Assembly: GCF_001273755.1 (NCBI RefSeq)
Contig: NZ_LGYA01000001.1
Span: 2,805,675-2,869,674, forward strand
Length of the DNA: 64,000 nt
Source: Peribacillus butanolivorans
GTDB taxonomy: Bacteria > Bacillota > Bacilli > Bacillales > DSM-1321
Direction of reading: 5' to 3'
Below the pieces are notes generated by a model. That model was not told the DNA's origin and made no database searches. It saw only the letters and a program-made list of their open reading frames with translations. This document shows, piece by piece, positions 53,050-62,900 of the stretch (positions are counted from its first letter, which is position 1; every line of letters begins with the position of its first letter). The translations under genes were made by a program, and so were the position numbers.

Positions 53050-54160
53050 TTAGAACTTACGTTGATTATAAGCTTCTGTTTTTATCCTTGTCAAACCATT
53101 TTTTGAATTTTTTAACAACTTAACAAAATACAATAGATACTCTTCTTTCCAGTCTATATTTAAACATCTCCTCCCGATATCCTCAAGGAAATACAAACAG
53201 AATTCTGTTGCCCTATCTGTCATTTTCGGTTCGGTGGAGGAAGTTATTTCAACTGAGCCCAAGCACAAAGATTTTTACTCACAAGGGGAATAACAACATT
53301 CTGGAAATTTCACTAAATTAATTAAACAATAAATATTTAAACCATTTGAAGAATGAATGAATAGAAGTTTCATTTTTTCTATATTAGGATATTTTTAAGA
53401 TTTCTTAAGACATTGATTAGTCGACATTAAAGTCGCTCTTTCCTACTCTCTTTAACAGAAACCTTCTTGACGTTATTTTTGTTGTCCATAGCATCTATCA
53501 ATTCTCTAGCTGAATCACATGTTTCTAAAAAGATGATGTTTTGGTACATTTAGAATGTAGGCTGGGTAACATCAAGAACACACGTTTCGACAATCGTTTA
53601 AACCTCTTTCGACCTAAGCGTCTTGGAGAGGTAATGGGTTACAATATGGTATGTCTGGTAATTATTCTCGCATTCGGACCTCCCCCGAGTTAATTTTGAC
53701 GGTGACTGACATTATGATAATTTTTCATAATATATAGGGAGCTATCGGGGATTATCGGCATCCTCCTAGCCTTATCGATTCTATAAAAAAGTATTCCTAT
53801 ACCTGTTAGCAAGTTACAATTTATCGATCCATTCTTTTATTTTTCATTACGGTGACATTCGGAGGTACTTAACTTCACCTTCCTTCGCACTATTCCAATG
53901 AATCTGACATGGACGGAGTTTTCTTGAACTTTTTATATTTTACGATAGCTCTCATGCTTAATCGCCGGATTTTTGATGGAGCCATTTTAATTGTTAATCT
54001 TGCCTTCTGATTTCAGGGTTCCGGTTACTTAACGCATGCTACGTTCCCTTTTAAGCACTAATATCGAAAAGTCAGTTTCTATTTTAGGTATGCAACAATG
54101 CTCAGCAACTTGATGAGTTTCCGCCACTTTCGATATGGCCTTAATCTTAGGCCTATAATG
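53050..54160. other. About 1.1 kb without a supported gene
   Basis: The sequence between the operator repeats and the terminator at 54170 has only short frames, many stops in all frames and no ribosome site before any frame. A 72-codon frame at 53050-53268 starts with TTG and has no ribosome site. Around 53600-53700 the plus strand reads NGLQYGMSGNYSRIRTSPE in one frame and hydrophobic residues in another, which may be decayed coding sequence. I cannot identify a family. Confidence 0.4.
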
Positions 54161-54169
54161 CAAATCAAA

Positions 54170-54214
54170 AGCATCAGTAACCCCTTTTATTCAAAGAGAT
54201 TACTGATGCTTTTT
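54170..54214. terminator. Bidirectional terminator
   Basis: AAAAGCATCAGTAA and TTACTGATGCTTTT form a 14-bp stem, followed by a T run on the plus strand. On the minus strand it ends the small gene at 54263-54481. Confidence 0.75.
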
Positions 54215-54262
54215 TTACTTGCAGGAGATTCTTCTTTAAATAAATCTTGATATTTGCGCAAG

Positions 54263-54481
54263 CTATCCTTCCAATTGTTTCTGCACATGATTCTTCCATT
54301 TTTCAATTTCGATTTGCTCTTGCATAAAAAGTGAGTCCTTAAGGGTGTACAAAGTTGTTTGGAACCTTTTTGAGATATCCTCCTGAAATTGTACTTTATC
54401 AAACTCTTTATCAATTGGCCCCCATTTTCCCTCCATTTCATTCATGAAATCTTCCATTCTTTTAATGATATCCGTAACCAA
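54263..54481 (-). CDS. Small hypothetical protein, 72 aa, helical
   Basis: Starts with TTG at 54481, eight bases after AGGGGTG, and reads MVTDIIKRMEDFMNEMEGKW onward to EIEKWKNHVQKQLEG. It is highly charged, lacks a signal peptide, and is probably all-helical and cytosolic. A terminator follows at 54170-54214. I do not recognise the family. The first ATG at codon 9 is an alternative start with a weaker ribosome site. Confidence 0.5.
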   Translation of the reverse strand: MVTDIIKRMEDFMNEMEGKWGPIDKEFDKVQFQEDISKRFQTTLYTLKDSLFMQEQIEIEKWKNHVQKQLEG

Positions 54482-54738
54482 TTAACGCACCCCTACATGT
54501 TTATATAGTAAAAATTTATATTTCCCTTGCAAAGAAAGGAATAAAGAAACCGTTACTTTTATACCATAACGAACGTTTAACAGCTCCTTAAACCATTCTT
54601 TATTACCTATATAATAACGGATTAAGTGATAATTTTCATGAGTTTTAAATAAAACAGAACTTTTTTTCCGCAACTTTGTTATCATTAATTGGAATTAATT
54701 CAATAACTGAGGAATAATTCAAATAAATTAATAAAAGC

Positions 54739-54776
54739 TACATATCCTCAATGAAAGGACATGTAGCTTTAGATCA
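54739..54776 (-). terminator. Terminator after the ABC transporter gene
   Basis: AAAGCTACATGTCC and GATATGTAGCTTT pair on the minus strand, just past the ABC gene stop. Confidence 0.65.
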
Positions 54777-54779
54777 CTA

Positions 54780-56495
54780 TTATTTTTGAAATTGTAATTT
54801 ATGCAGATTAGCAAAGATACCACCTTGCTTAAGTAAGTCTTCATGGCGGCCCTCTTCAGCAATTCCTTCTTCTGTAACAACAATAATTTTGTCGGCGTTT
54901 CGAATCGTTGCTAATCGGTGGGCGATAATAAGTGTAGTTCTATTTTCAGCAAGTTCGGTAAGTGCCTGCTGGATGATTCTTTCGGTTTCAGTATCAAGCG
55001 CAGATGTTGCCTCATCGAGAATTAATATCGGCGGATTTTTTAAGAACATCCTGGCGATTGCAATTCTTTGTTTCTGTCCTCCCGATAACTTTAAACCTCG
55101 CTCACCTATTTGAGTTTCATATCCTTCTGGTAATCCTTCAATGAAAGCCTCTAGATGGGCTTTTCTTGCTGCTTCTTGAATTTGTTCATGCGTTGCATTA
55201 AGCAATCCGTATGAGATATTCTCTTTTAATGTTCCTGTAAAAAGAAACACATCTTGCTGGACTATGCCTATTTGTGACCGTAGTGATTTTTTTGTCATCT
55301 CTCGAATATCAATTCCATCAATAGAAATTGAACCGGAAATAACATCATAGAATCTAGGGATTAACGAACAGATAGTCGTTTTTCCAGCTCCGGATGGACC
55401 TACAAAAGCAATGGTTTCACCAGCTTTGATATTCAAATCAATGCCTTTTAAAACAGTTTTTTTGTCTTCATAATTAAAAGTGACATCATTAAAAGAAATA
55501 TCACCTAAAAGAGCATTAACGGCAAATGCATTCTTTTTATCCTCGACATCTGGCTCTATATCCAGAAGTTCTGTAAAACGCTTAAATCCAGCCATCCCTT
55601 TCGGATATAGTTCCATCAACGCACTGATTTTATCGATTGGCTTAAATAAAACGTTCACATATAAGACAAACGCGACTAGTTCCCCATATGAGAGCTGTCC
55701 ATGAAAAGTAAGCCAAGCACCCATTACTAACACTGCGAGTGTCATAAACCTGGTCATCATGTAAATCCCTGATAAGCTGAAGGACATTACCTTATATCCA
55801 AGTAACTTCGCCTTACGGAATCTGCGATTATTCGTCGAAAATCGTTCCATTTCATATGTTTCATTAGTAAAAGACTGAACGACCCTAACACCTGAGACGC
55901 TGTCTTCCACACGTGCATTAACATCTGCAACTTCTTTGTACATTTGCTTCCATGCTTTATTCATCTTTAAATTACTTATAACAATTAGCAAAACAAGGAA
56001 TGGCAATATACAAACGGATATGAGCGCCAGCTTCACATTGATCGTCAACATAATCCAAAAAGCTCCAATAAAGGTCATAATAGCAATGAATAAATCTTCG
56101 GGACCATGGTGTGCTAGTTCTCCGATATCAAACAAATCATTCGTGATTCGGCTCATAATATGGCCAGTTTTTGTGTTATCGAAAAATCTAAAAGACTGTT
56201 TTTGAACATGCTCAAATAGCTCTTCGCGCATATCAGTTTCGATATTAATCCCCAGTTTATGCCCCCAATAACCTACGATAAACTGCAAGAATGTACTAAT
56301 TATATAGAGAAGTAATAAGCCCGCACTCACAGAAACAATTGCCGACCAATCGTCACCCGGCAACAGTGTATCTATAAACCATTGAACAGCTAGCGGAAAA
56401 GCAAGTTCAAGCACAGCAACAACCACTGCACTGAAGAAATCAATAATGAATAACCGCTTATGTGGCAGGTAATATGAAGCAAAACGTCGAATCAT
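54780..56495 (-). CDS. ABC transporter, fused permease and ATPase (exporter type)
   Basis: A half-transporter of about 571 residues. Six membrane helices occupy the first 310 residues (YYLPHKRLFIIDFFSAVVVA, then ELAFPLAVQWFIDTLLPG). The ATPase domain has Walker A GPSGAGKTT, the Q loop in IGIVQQDVFLFTGTLKENI, signature LSGGQKQRIAIARMFL, Walker B ILILDEATSALD and the switch His in IIAHRLATI. It should work as a homodimer exporting lipids, peptides or drugs, as do YgaD/MsbA-type proteins. The ATG at 56495, nine bases after AAAAGGAG, was chosen over the TTG before it. Confidence 0.9.
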   Translation of the reverse strand: MIRRFASYYLPHKRLFIIDFFSAVVVAVLELAFPLAVQWFIDTLLPGDDWSAIVSVSAGLLLLYIISTFLQFIVGYWGHKLGINIETDMREELFEHVQKQSFRFFDNTKTGHIMSRITNDLFDIGELAHHGPEDLFIAIMTFIGAFWIMLTINVKLALISVCILPFLVLLIVISNLKMNKAWKQMYKEVADVNARVEDSVSGVRVVQSFTNETYEMERFSTNNRRFRKAKLLGYKVMSFSLSGIYMMTRFMTLAVLVMGAWLTFHGQLSYGELVAFVLYVNVLFKPIDKISALMELYPKGMAGFKRFTELLDIEPDVEDKKNAFAVNALLGDISFNDVTFNYEDKKTVLKGIDLNIKAGETIAFVGPSGAGKTTICSLIPRFYDVISGSISIDGIDIREMTKKSLRSQIGIVQQDVFLFTGTLKENISYGLLNATHEQIQEAARKAHLEAFIEGLPEGYETQIGERGLKLSGGQKQRIAIARMFLKNPPILILDEATSALDTETERIIQQALTELAENRTTLIIAHRLATIRNADKIIVVTEEGIAEEGRHEDLLKQGGIFANLHKLQFQK

Positions 56496-56716
56496 CAAAT
56501 TATTCTCCTTTTAAACATATATATAGGAGTATAATTCCATATTCATTAATCTTCAAGTATTTCGGATTACGAAGCTAATATTATGGTAAAATTATCTATA
56601 TTAAACAGCCACTAACCCGGCTCATAAACCTATTAATTTTAAGGAGTGAATCCAGTGTAATTTTAAAAATCCATTCTAATACCATATAACATTATTCATT
56701 CAAAAGGATGGTAATC

Positions 56717-57919
56717 ATGAAGAACAAATCGTTTCGCCACCTTTGGATTGGTCAGGCGTTTGCTAATCTTGGAGATATATTTTATGTAGTCGGGTTGATT
56801 TCACTTATATATGCCTTAACAGGATCGGCTCTTTATTTGAGCTTGCTTCCGTTCACTACAACGATTTTTCGGTTTTTCAGTAGTTTACTTGCACCTCTCA
56901 TTATTGACAGATTTACTTTAAAACGAATCCTTGTACTATCTCAATTGTGGAAAACTATCTTACTCATTATACTAGGAATCTATATAACTAATTTTAATCA
57001 AGCTTTTGCTGTGGTAGCTCTAATCTTTATCGCCATGATTTCATTATTAGATGGAGTAGCTGCCCCGGTATGTGCAGCTTTGACGCCTCAATTAGTTCCA
57101 AAAGAAGAATTGATAAGGGCAAATGGTTTTTTGAATGTAATCACCCAGACAATCTTTGTCTCAGGGTGGCCACTTGGTTCTGTTTTATTAATATCCACCA
57201 GCAGTAGCTTTATTATTTGGATGACAGTTATACTTTATGCCGTTTCAACAATCTGTACCATAAAAATTGAAATCACTGAACAAACAGCAGAAACCATTCA
57301 TTCATCAAGTCGGGATTCGATTAAATCCGGATGGGTTGCGATTCGAAAAAAACCAACTATTCGTACACTCATCTCCCTTGATTTTATAACAACTTTAGCA
57401 TCTAGCGTCTGGGTCGCTGCTGTTATATATGTATATGTCGAACAGAACTTAAAACTAGGAGAGCAATGGTGGGGGTATATTAACACAAGCTACTTTATCG
57501 GCATGATTGTTAGTGGATTGCTTGTCATCCGTTTTGCAAAGTTACTAGAAAAATATATCTGCTTTTTCATTATTTTCGGACTATTTCTCAGTGCCCTACT
57601 GACAATGCTATTCGGTGCGAACACTAATCCAGCAATTGCTTTGCTGCTAGCATGTCTGTACGGCCTCCCAGAACAAATTCGGGATGTATTTTACACCAAG
57701 CTTATCCAAGATCAAGCATCGGAAAAAACATTAGCGAAAATATATGCGGTTTGGGGAGCTGTTATCAATCTTACGTTTGCTTGTTCCGTTCTGCTTCTAG
57801 GCTATATAACGGAAACATACGGTGTCAAAATAACTTTCCAATTCTCTTCAATTTTAATATTCATTGCCTTTCTTTATGCGATTTGGAAAAGGAAGGACTT
57901 TCAAGGGAAAGAAATATAA
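56717..57919 (+). CDS. MFS transporter
   Basis: A protein of about 400 residues with twelve hydrophobic helices. It begins MKNKSFRHLWIGQAFANLGD, typical of the MFS group that includes macrolide and enterobactin exporters, with APLIIDRFTLKRILVLSQLW after helix 2 (motif A position) and TPQLVPKEELIRANGFLNVI between helices 4 and 5. The ATG at 56717 has AAGGA eight bases upstream. It is divergent from the ABC gene. An efflux role is likely, substrate unknown. Confidence 0.85.
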   Translation: MKNKSFRHLWIGQAFANLGDIFYVVGLISLIYALTGSALYLSLLPFTTTIFRFFSSLLAPLIIDRFTLKRILVLSQLWKTILLIILGIYITNFNQAFAVVALIFIAMISLLDGVAAPVCAALTPQLVPKEELIRANGFLNVITQTIFVSGWPLGSVLLISTSSSFIIWMTVILYAVSTICTIKIEITEQTAETIHSSSRDSIKSGWVAIRKKPTIRTLISLDFITTLASSVWVAAVIYVYVEQNLKLGEQWWGYINTSYFIGMIVSGLLVIRFAKLLEKYICFFIIFGLFLSALLTMLFGANTNPAIALLLACLYGLPEQIRDVFYTKLIQDQASEKTLAKIYAVWGAVINLTFACSVLLLGYITETYGVKITFQFSSILIFIAFLYAIWKRKDFQGKEI

Positions 57920-57965
57920 AATCATCACTGCAAGCCTTCTTGTACCTCCATTTGTTTCTGTATTT

Positions 57966-58003
57966 GAAAGGAGCTTTCATTTCGTAGCTCCTTTCCCTTT
58001 TTA
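57966..58003 (+). terminator. Terminator after the MFS gene
   Basis: GAAAGGAGCT, a ten-base interior and AGCTCCTTTC are followed by CCTTTTT on the plus strand. Confidence 0.85.
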
Positions 58004-58161
58004 GTGACACCCAAGGCTGTGTTGATCATGATTGGCTGTCCTCATATTTTTCCTGGGTAGGAACTTGCTTGGACCCGTTACAGCAAACCAACAGAACCAT
58101 CCAAAATTGCATGGTTGATCGAAATTCTCTTTTTAATGCTCATTACTTACACCAAAACATT

Positions 58162-59424
58162 CTATTTTATAATTATAATATTCTGTTCCATATACGCCCA
58201 ATTCTGTGGAAATTCCAAACCAATCTGCCAATAAGTGGCACCTATCAGTTCATAGGCATCAATCACTTCATATTTTGCGCTTATCGAACGAATATCTTCA
58301 AACCAAACGACATGATCCAAGTTTTCTTTTCTATAAGAATAGGTAGGTGATGCCGCTGACGTGTCGAAAGAGATTTCCGAGCCAGTCGCAATAGCAAGAT
58401 TTTGTGCATTTTGCGCTGATAATGCCTTCGTATCATTGCTTGGTACAATCCAATCGTATCCATACATAGGAAATGCCGACTGCAATTTATACGCAGGGAT
58501 ATTCGTTAAAGCGTAACGAATAACCTCGACCATCCACCAAAGTGGAGAAATTGGTTCGGGTGGGCCAGTTGGATACCCAAAATCAATTGTCATCACGGCA
58601 ACAAGGTCGGCTACCTCTCCAATTCCCCGATAATCATGACCGCCTACAATTCGATTGTCAGGATTATCTGATGTTTTTGCATGTACGTTAACATGAAGAA
58701 TTAGTTCGTTCAACCCCTCTTTTAATTCTTTTAAAAAAAGCACATAATCAGACCGTCTTGCAGGCGGGATGAATTCGATGTCCATACTGACCCCCCCATA
58801 GCCTTTCTCCCTTACAAAATTCAGCATACTTTTAATCAAATTCCCTCTGTAAATCGAACTAGCGAGAACTTCACCCGCCAAGTCAGCATCAAAATCACCG
58901 TCTTGAAAATTCCGGATCATCAATAGTGGCGTCACCCCGGTCTGTTCGCATTTCGCGATAAGAGGGAGATCATCACCATCAACGACTGCATAGCCTTCCT
59001 TGGTAAAGGAATAAGCTACAATTGCTAAATAGGATAACTTATCACCATTCTCCTCAAGCGTTTTAAACACTACTCCACCTGAAGTTGGGAAGGCAAACCC
59101 AAGCGTGATCAATTGATTTTTGTAAGGAGACGGAATCAAAATTTCCGTGTCGACCTTAAGTGAGCTTGCAACAAGCCCTGGATTTGCTTTCATGATGGTC
59201 GCTATACTTGTTCCAAAACGTCGGGCAATTTTAGAGAGCGTATCACCATTTTTTATAAGATACGTTCGATTCACCACTTTGTCATCCGGGATATACAACG
59301 CCAAACCGGGAACCAGTGCTGTTGATTCCAATCCGTTAACTTCGACTATCCTCGATGGGTCAACCTTATTCATTTTAGCAATTTCCCATAGGCTATCACC
59401 TTTTTTCACAATAACGATCGTCAT
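58162..59424 (-). CDS. LysM/GH18 spore cortex-lytic type enzyme (SleL/YaaH family)
   Basis: A 420-residue protein with two N-terminal LysM repeats (MTIVIVKKGDSLWEIAKMNK and RTYLIKNGDTLSKIARRFG), then a GH18 TIM barrel. The catalytic segment is YGGVSMDIEF with the acidic pair of the DxxDxDxE motif. Other barrel parts are HAKTSDNPDNRIVGGHDYRG and FPMYGYDWIVP. SleL/YaaH proteins cleave cortex peptidoglycan in germinating spores or bind the spore coat. No signal peptide is present, as in SleL, which is packed into the coat from the mother cell. Several paralogues exist in Bacillaceae, so the exact orthologue is not assigned. Confidence 0.9.
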   Translation of the reverse strand: MTIVIVKKGDSLWEIAKMNKVDPSRIVEVNGLESTALVPGLALYIPDDKVVNRTYLIKNGDTLSKIARRFGTSIATIMKANPGLVASSLKVDTEILIPSPYKNQLITLGFAFPTSGGVVFKTLEENGDKLSYLAIVAYSFTKEGYAVVDGDDLPLIAKCEQTGVTPLLMIRNFQDGDFDADLAGEVLASSIYRGNLIKSMLNFVREKGYGGVSMDIEFIPPARRSDYVLFLKELKEGLNELILHVNVHAKTSDNPDNRIVGGHDYRGIGEVADLVAVMTIDFGYPTGPPEPISPLWWMVEVIRYALTNIPAYKLQSAFPMYGYDWIVPSNDTKALSAQNAQNLAIATGSEISFDTSAASPTYSYRKENLDHVVWFEDIRSISAKYEVIDAYELIGATYWQIGLEFPQNWAYMEQNIIIIK

Positions 59425-59911
59425 TCAAAACCCTCCCACTCCCTCGAAAAAGTGTATGTTATTCGGGTATTTATATAGAACGAATTATCAAATTTTCATC
59501 GTGTTGAATATTCTGAATATATTGACACTCAGAGTCCGCCATGTTATTAATCTATACTGATTGATTTGTAAATAAAACTTACAATATTCCAGTCTCCCCG
59601 TACTTTTATACATGACGCAAAAAAACAGTCATAGGAGGCTAATTTAAAGGAATTATCAAATTTTCAACAAAACCATTTCTATTGGTCTGGCTGCAAACTA
59701 CATACACTCTTTATGAAATGTACTTCGAAAAGCATATGAAGCAAAGAAAATTGGTTTACATGGATAGAACCTTGTCAAAATGGTGAGAAGTGTACAAAGA
59801 GAAAAATATATTATCATCACTGCTTTAAAATGAAAAGAGGCTGTCCAAAAGGACAACCTCTTACTTTTAATACTATTTGCTAAGTTTCCATCCCAGCTTT
59901 TCTTCTATACC
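59425..59911. other. Intergenic stretch with one terminator
   Basis: No supported gene. The first part holds promoter-like AT-rich sequence for the LysM/GH18 gene. At 59835-59862 AAGAGGCTGTCC and GGACAACCTCTT form a hairpin followed by T-rich DNA, which ends the YueD-like gene on the minus strand. Confidence 0.55.
59833..59866 (-). terminator. Terminator after the YueD-like gene
   Basis: On the minus strand AAGAGGTTGTCC, TTTT and GGACAGCCTCTT are followed by TTCATTTT. Confidence 0.75.
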
Positions 59912-60664
59912 TCAAAGTAAACTTTTAATATCGTAAAACTTTCCATTTTCCAACTCATCTACTTCGAGTAGCTCCAATAGTTTTTCCGCAACGAATTCTG
60001 GGCTTCTTAGAGTGCCTTTTTCTTTATAGTCATGAAATTTTTCCCTGTCGGAAAAGTCCTGTTCATCAGCTGAACGAATTGTTTCTTGCATCCCTGTGTC
60101 CATTACACCTGGTGAAAAAGATATGAGAGTCATAGGGAAAGGCGCCTTATCCTGTTCCAATCCTGCAACACGGGTGAACATTTCAAGTCCCGCCTTTGTA
60201 CTACAGTAGGCAGCCCAGCCATGATAGGGATTTTTCGCTGCTCCTGAAGAAATGTTGACCATAACCTTCTTTCGGTCCCAATTCTTTGTTCGTTTTACGA
60301 ATGCATCTGCTAATACTACTGGTGCCATAAAATTTACTCGCAAGCTGGTTTCCAAACTTTCCTGTCCCAGATTTCCTACCGGCTTGATTGGTTCAATTAC
60401 ACCAGCATTATTAACAAAGTAAATCTCGCTTTTTTCATCGACCTCTTCAAGAATCTTCTTGACTAACGAAGTAAGCTGCTCAATTTCATTTAAATCAACG
60501 GAAATAAAAGTAAGTTTTGTTCCGAATTGAGCAGCTATTTCCACCATTTCAGGATGAGCTGTACGGGATAATAAAATACAATGGTCACTCTTCTTCAAGC
60601 ATTGCTTAGCAATAGCTGCACCTAATCCTCTCGAAGCTCCTGTGATTATAAAAGTCTTCACCAC
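59912..60664 (-). CDS. yueD: SDR-family reductase, (S)-benzoin-forming benzil reductase type
   Basis: A 250-residue short-chain dehydrogenase very close to B. subtilis YueD. Visible: IITGASRGLGAAIAKQC, FVNNAGVIEPIKPVGNLG, the catalytic Ser in MVNISSGAAKNPYHGWAAYC, with Tyr and Lys in AYCSTKAGLEMFTR, ISFSPGVMDTGMQETIRS and the C-terminal NGKFYDIKSLL. YueD reduces benzil to (S)-benzoin with NADPH in vitro; the natural substrate is unknown. The start follows GGAGG. Confidence 0.85.
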   Translation of the reverse strand: MVKTFIITGASRGLGAAIAKQCLKKSDHCILLSRTAHPEMVEIAAQFGTKLTFISVDLNEIEQLTSLVKKILEEVDEKSEIYFVNNAGVIEPIKPVGNLGQESLETSLRVNFMAPVVLADAFVKRTKNWDRKKVMVNISSGAAKNPYHGWAAYCSTKAGLEMFTRVAGLEQDKAPFPMTLISFSPGVMDTGMQETIRSADEQDFSDREKFHDYKEKGTLRSPEFVAEKLLELLEVDELENGKFYDIKSLL

Positions 60665-60743
60665 AAATCCTCCCTTTCATTGATTATTATTTATTGTACC
60701 AAAAGAAGCAGCCCGTATAGTGTTTGGCTGCTCCGTATAAAAA

Positions 60744-62201
60744 TTATAAAATGGGTGATAACAGCCTTGCTATGGACTCTTTAAAACGAATCCACTTTGA
60801 ACGTTTTTCAAACTCTTCAATTGTTAGTTGTCTACAAACTTCTACATCATTATAAAAGTTTTTCGTCAGCGTTTCGGCCATTCCTTCATCATAAATAAAG
60901 GCATTGACTTCAAAATTCAATTTAAAACTCCGGACATCAATGTTAGCAGTACCGACCGAAGAGACCTCTTCGTCCACAACAATCATTTTCGCATGTATAA
61001 AACCGTTATCATAGATGTATACCTTAGCTCCCGCTCTTAATAACTGCCCTGCATTAAAGGTTGTTGCCCAATAAACGAAAAGATGATCAGGCTTATTAGG
61101 AATCATGATTTTCACATCCAGCCCTGACAAGCTGGCAATCCGGAGTGCATCCAATAAACTAGCATCCGGTATAAAGTAAGGTGTTTGAATCAGAATCGAT
61201 TTCTTTGCTGAAGAAATTAATTTAATATAGCCATTTTTTATTTGTTCCCATTCAGAATCAGGACCACTTGTCACAATTTGCAAATCAATATTACCCTGAG
61301 GCTTCAAATTAGGAAAATAATGTGGCTGATAAATAATATCATGATTTTTTGATGCCTGATTCCAATCAAGAATAAAACGAGTTTGAATGGCTTTGACCGC
61401 AGATCCCTTTATTCTAAGGTGTGTATCACGCCAATAACCGAACTTTGGATTAAGCCCCAAATATTCATCTCCGACATTAAAGCCGCCAACATACCCTACT
61501 TTTCCATCTATGATGACGAGCTTTCGATGATTACGGAAATTCAAACGTAAATTAATAAATTTTAACTTGGATGGAAAAAATGCTTCCACTCTGCCGCCTG
61601 CCTGCCTAAAGTCCTTGAAAAAACTTTTTGTCATTCCCCTTGACCCTAATTCATCATAAAGCAGGCGGACTTTGACACCTTCATTTGCTTTTTTCGTCAA
61701 AGCCTCAATGAACCGTTTTCCGAGACCGTCTCTTTGAATAATATAATATTGTATATGTATATGGTTTTCTGCCTCTTCGATATCTTTAAAAAGCTGTTCA
61801 AACTTCTTTCTTCCATCCGAAAAAATATCGACATGATTATCTTCCGTCAGAACTGCATCATTATTTCGAAGGTGCATATAAATCAAATCACGGTAATTGC
61901 TCGAAGAGGTATTTCGAAAAGGAAAGTGATCCGTAGAAAGCTCTTCCATCTGTTTATCAAGGATTTCTTCAATCCCAATTTTTTTCTTATCCTCCCATTG
62001 GAATAAGTGAGCGTGCCTCAAACTTGTTCCAAAAAGAAGATATAAAATAAAACCGACTACAGGTAAAAAATATAACACCAATAACCAAGCCCAGGTCGTG
62101 CTCGCTTCTCTTCTTTCAAAAAATATAACAATCGTTGCAAATAGAATATTAAGAATAATAACGAGGCCTAACAAAACCGTTGTAACATGCGTGAATTCCA
62201 T
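60744..62201 (-). CDS. cls: Cardiolipin synthase
   Basis: A 485-residue phospholipase D superfamily enzyme that joins two phosphatidylglycerols to cardiolipin at the membrane. Two N-terminal helices (VTTVLLGLVIILNILFATIV and WAWLLVLYFLPVVGFILYLL) precede two HKD motifs: NFRNHRKLVIIDGKVGYVGG and FIHAKMIVVDEEVSSVGTAN. The IHIQYYIIQRDGLGKRFIEA and QTPYFIPDASLLDALRIA segments are typical. Length is normal. Confidence 0.95.
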   Translation of the reverse strand: MEFTHVTTVLLGLVIILNILFATIVIFFERREASTTWAWLLVLYFLPVVGFILYLLFGTSLRHAHLFQWEDKKKIGIEEILDKQMEELSTDHFPFRNTSSSNYRDLIYMHLRNNDAVLTEDNHVDIFSDGRKKFEQLFKDIEEAENHIHIQYYIIQRDGLGKRFIEALTKKANEGVKVRLLYDELGSRGMTKSFFKDFRQAGGRVEAFFPSKLKFINLRLNFRNHRKLVIIDGKVGYVGGFNVGDEYLGLNPKFGYWRDTHLRIKGSAVKAIQTRFILDWNQASKNHDIIYQPHYFPNLKPQGNIDLQIVTSGPDSEWEQIKNGYIKLISSAKKSILIQTPYFIPDASLLDALRIASLSGLDVKIMIPNKPDHLFVYWATTFNAGQLLRAGAKVYIYDNGFIHAKMIVVDEEVSSVGTANIDVRSFKLNFEVNAFIYDEGMAETLTKNFYNDVEVCRQLTIEEFEKRSKWIRFKESIARLLSPIL

Positions 62202-62305
62202 AGCATACCCTCACTCAATTTTTATCCCTTTAAGGATAACATGCAAATTCTTTATATCAAAGGATTTGCCTATTAGAAAAAAGAAAACAAAAATTCGCAA
62301 AAAAT

Positions 62306-62334
62306 AGGCCCCTCCCTGTAGAGGCCTATCTATA
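62306..62334 (-). terminator. Terminator after the CstR-like gene
   Basis: On the minus strand ATAGGCCTCT and GGGGCCTAT frame a short loop and are followed by TTTTTTG. Confidence 0.75.
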
Positions 62335-62452
62335 TAAGTATTTTCGAACCAACCCTTAAATATCCATAACTGCCAGGGTGACTTTTAATCTTCTTATACA
62401 AACTTTCATTGCAAAAAAATATACAGGATACACTGAATTTAACTCATTTATT

Positions 62453-62716
62453 TTATCGGCTTTTCACTAATAAATTAACTGCCTCTTTAACAAGTTCTTC
62501 AGGGTTCTTTTCACCTGTCTCATTAGCTTCCCGGACACATTCTACAAGATTGGAGCTCACAATTACACCAATTGTACGGTCTATTGCAGATCGAGTGGCA
62601 GATAACTGTGTTACGACATCTCTACAGTCTTTATTTTCTTCCATCATTTTCAAAATCCCTCGAAGCTGTCCTTCAATTCGTTTAACTCTATTTTTCATTT
62701 GCTTTTCATATTCCAT
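62453..62716 (-). CDS. CsoR/CstR-family repressor, CstR-like persulfide sensor
   Basis: An 87-residue all-helical repressor of the CsoR/RcnR family (KNRVKRIEGQLRGILKMMEE). The two conserved cysteines are Cys31 (NKDCRDVVTQL) and Cys60 (SSNLVECVREA), the same numbers as in Staphylococcus aureus CstR. The His four residues before the second Cys in copper-sensing CsoR is Asn56 here, so copper binding is unlikely and persulfide sensing is favoured. No rhodanese, persulfide dioxygenase or sulfite exporter gene is adjacent in the window. Confidence 0.85.
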   Translation of the reverse strand: MEYEKQMKNRVKRIEGQLRGILKMMEENKDCRDVVTQLSATRSAIDRTIGVIVSSNLVECVREANETGEKNPEELVKEAVNLLVKSR

Positions 62717-62900
62717 GTGTGAGGTTGACCTCCTATCCCTTGTAACTTATTATTCTTATCAGGCATACCATCCACGTTTAGTCCCATATGGAATGAATGT
62801 AAAAAAATAATCTTATCGCCTTACAATTCATAATACATACCTCTCAGGTATACTTGTCAAGTATTTATCTCAACTAACCCTTATTCGATAGGTAAATACT

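Noticed and set aside
53050..53268. 72-codon minus-strand frame
   Set aside because: TTG start without ribosome site next to the operator repeats; no domain recognised.
54187..54441. 84-codon minus-strand frame overlapping the 72-aa gene
   Set aside because: It runs through the terminator hairpin and overlaps the better-supported frame 54263-54481.
54482..54685. 67-codon minus-strand frame before the 72-aa gene
   Set aside because: No ribosome site and no family recognised; it could be a relic but cannot be supported.
62453..62716. Annotation as copper-sensing CsoR
   Set aside because: The His ligand before the second Cys is replaced by Asn56, while Cys31 and Cys60 match CstR.
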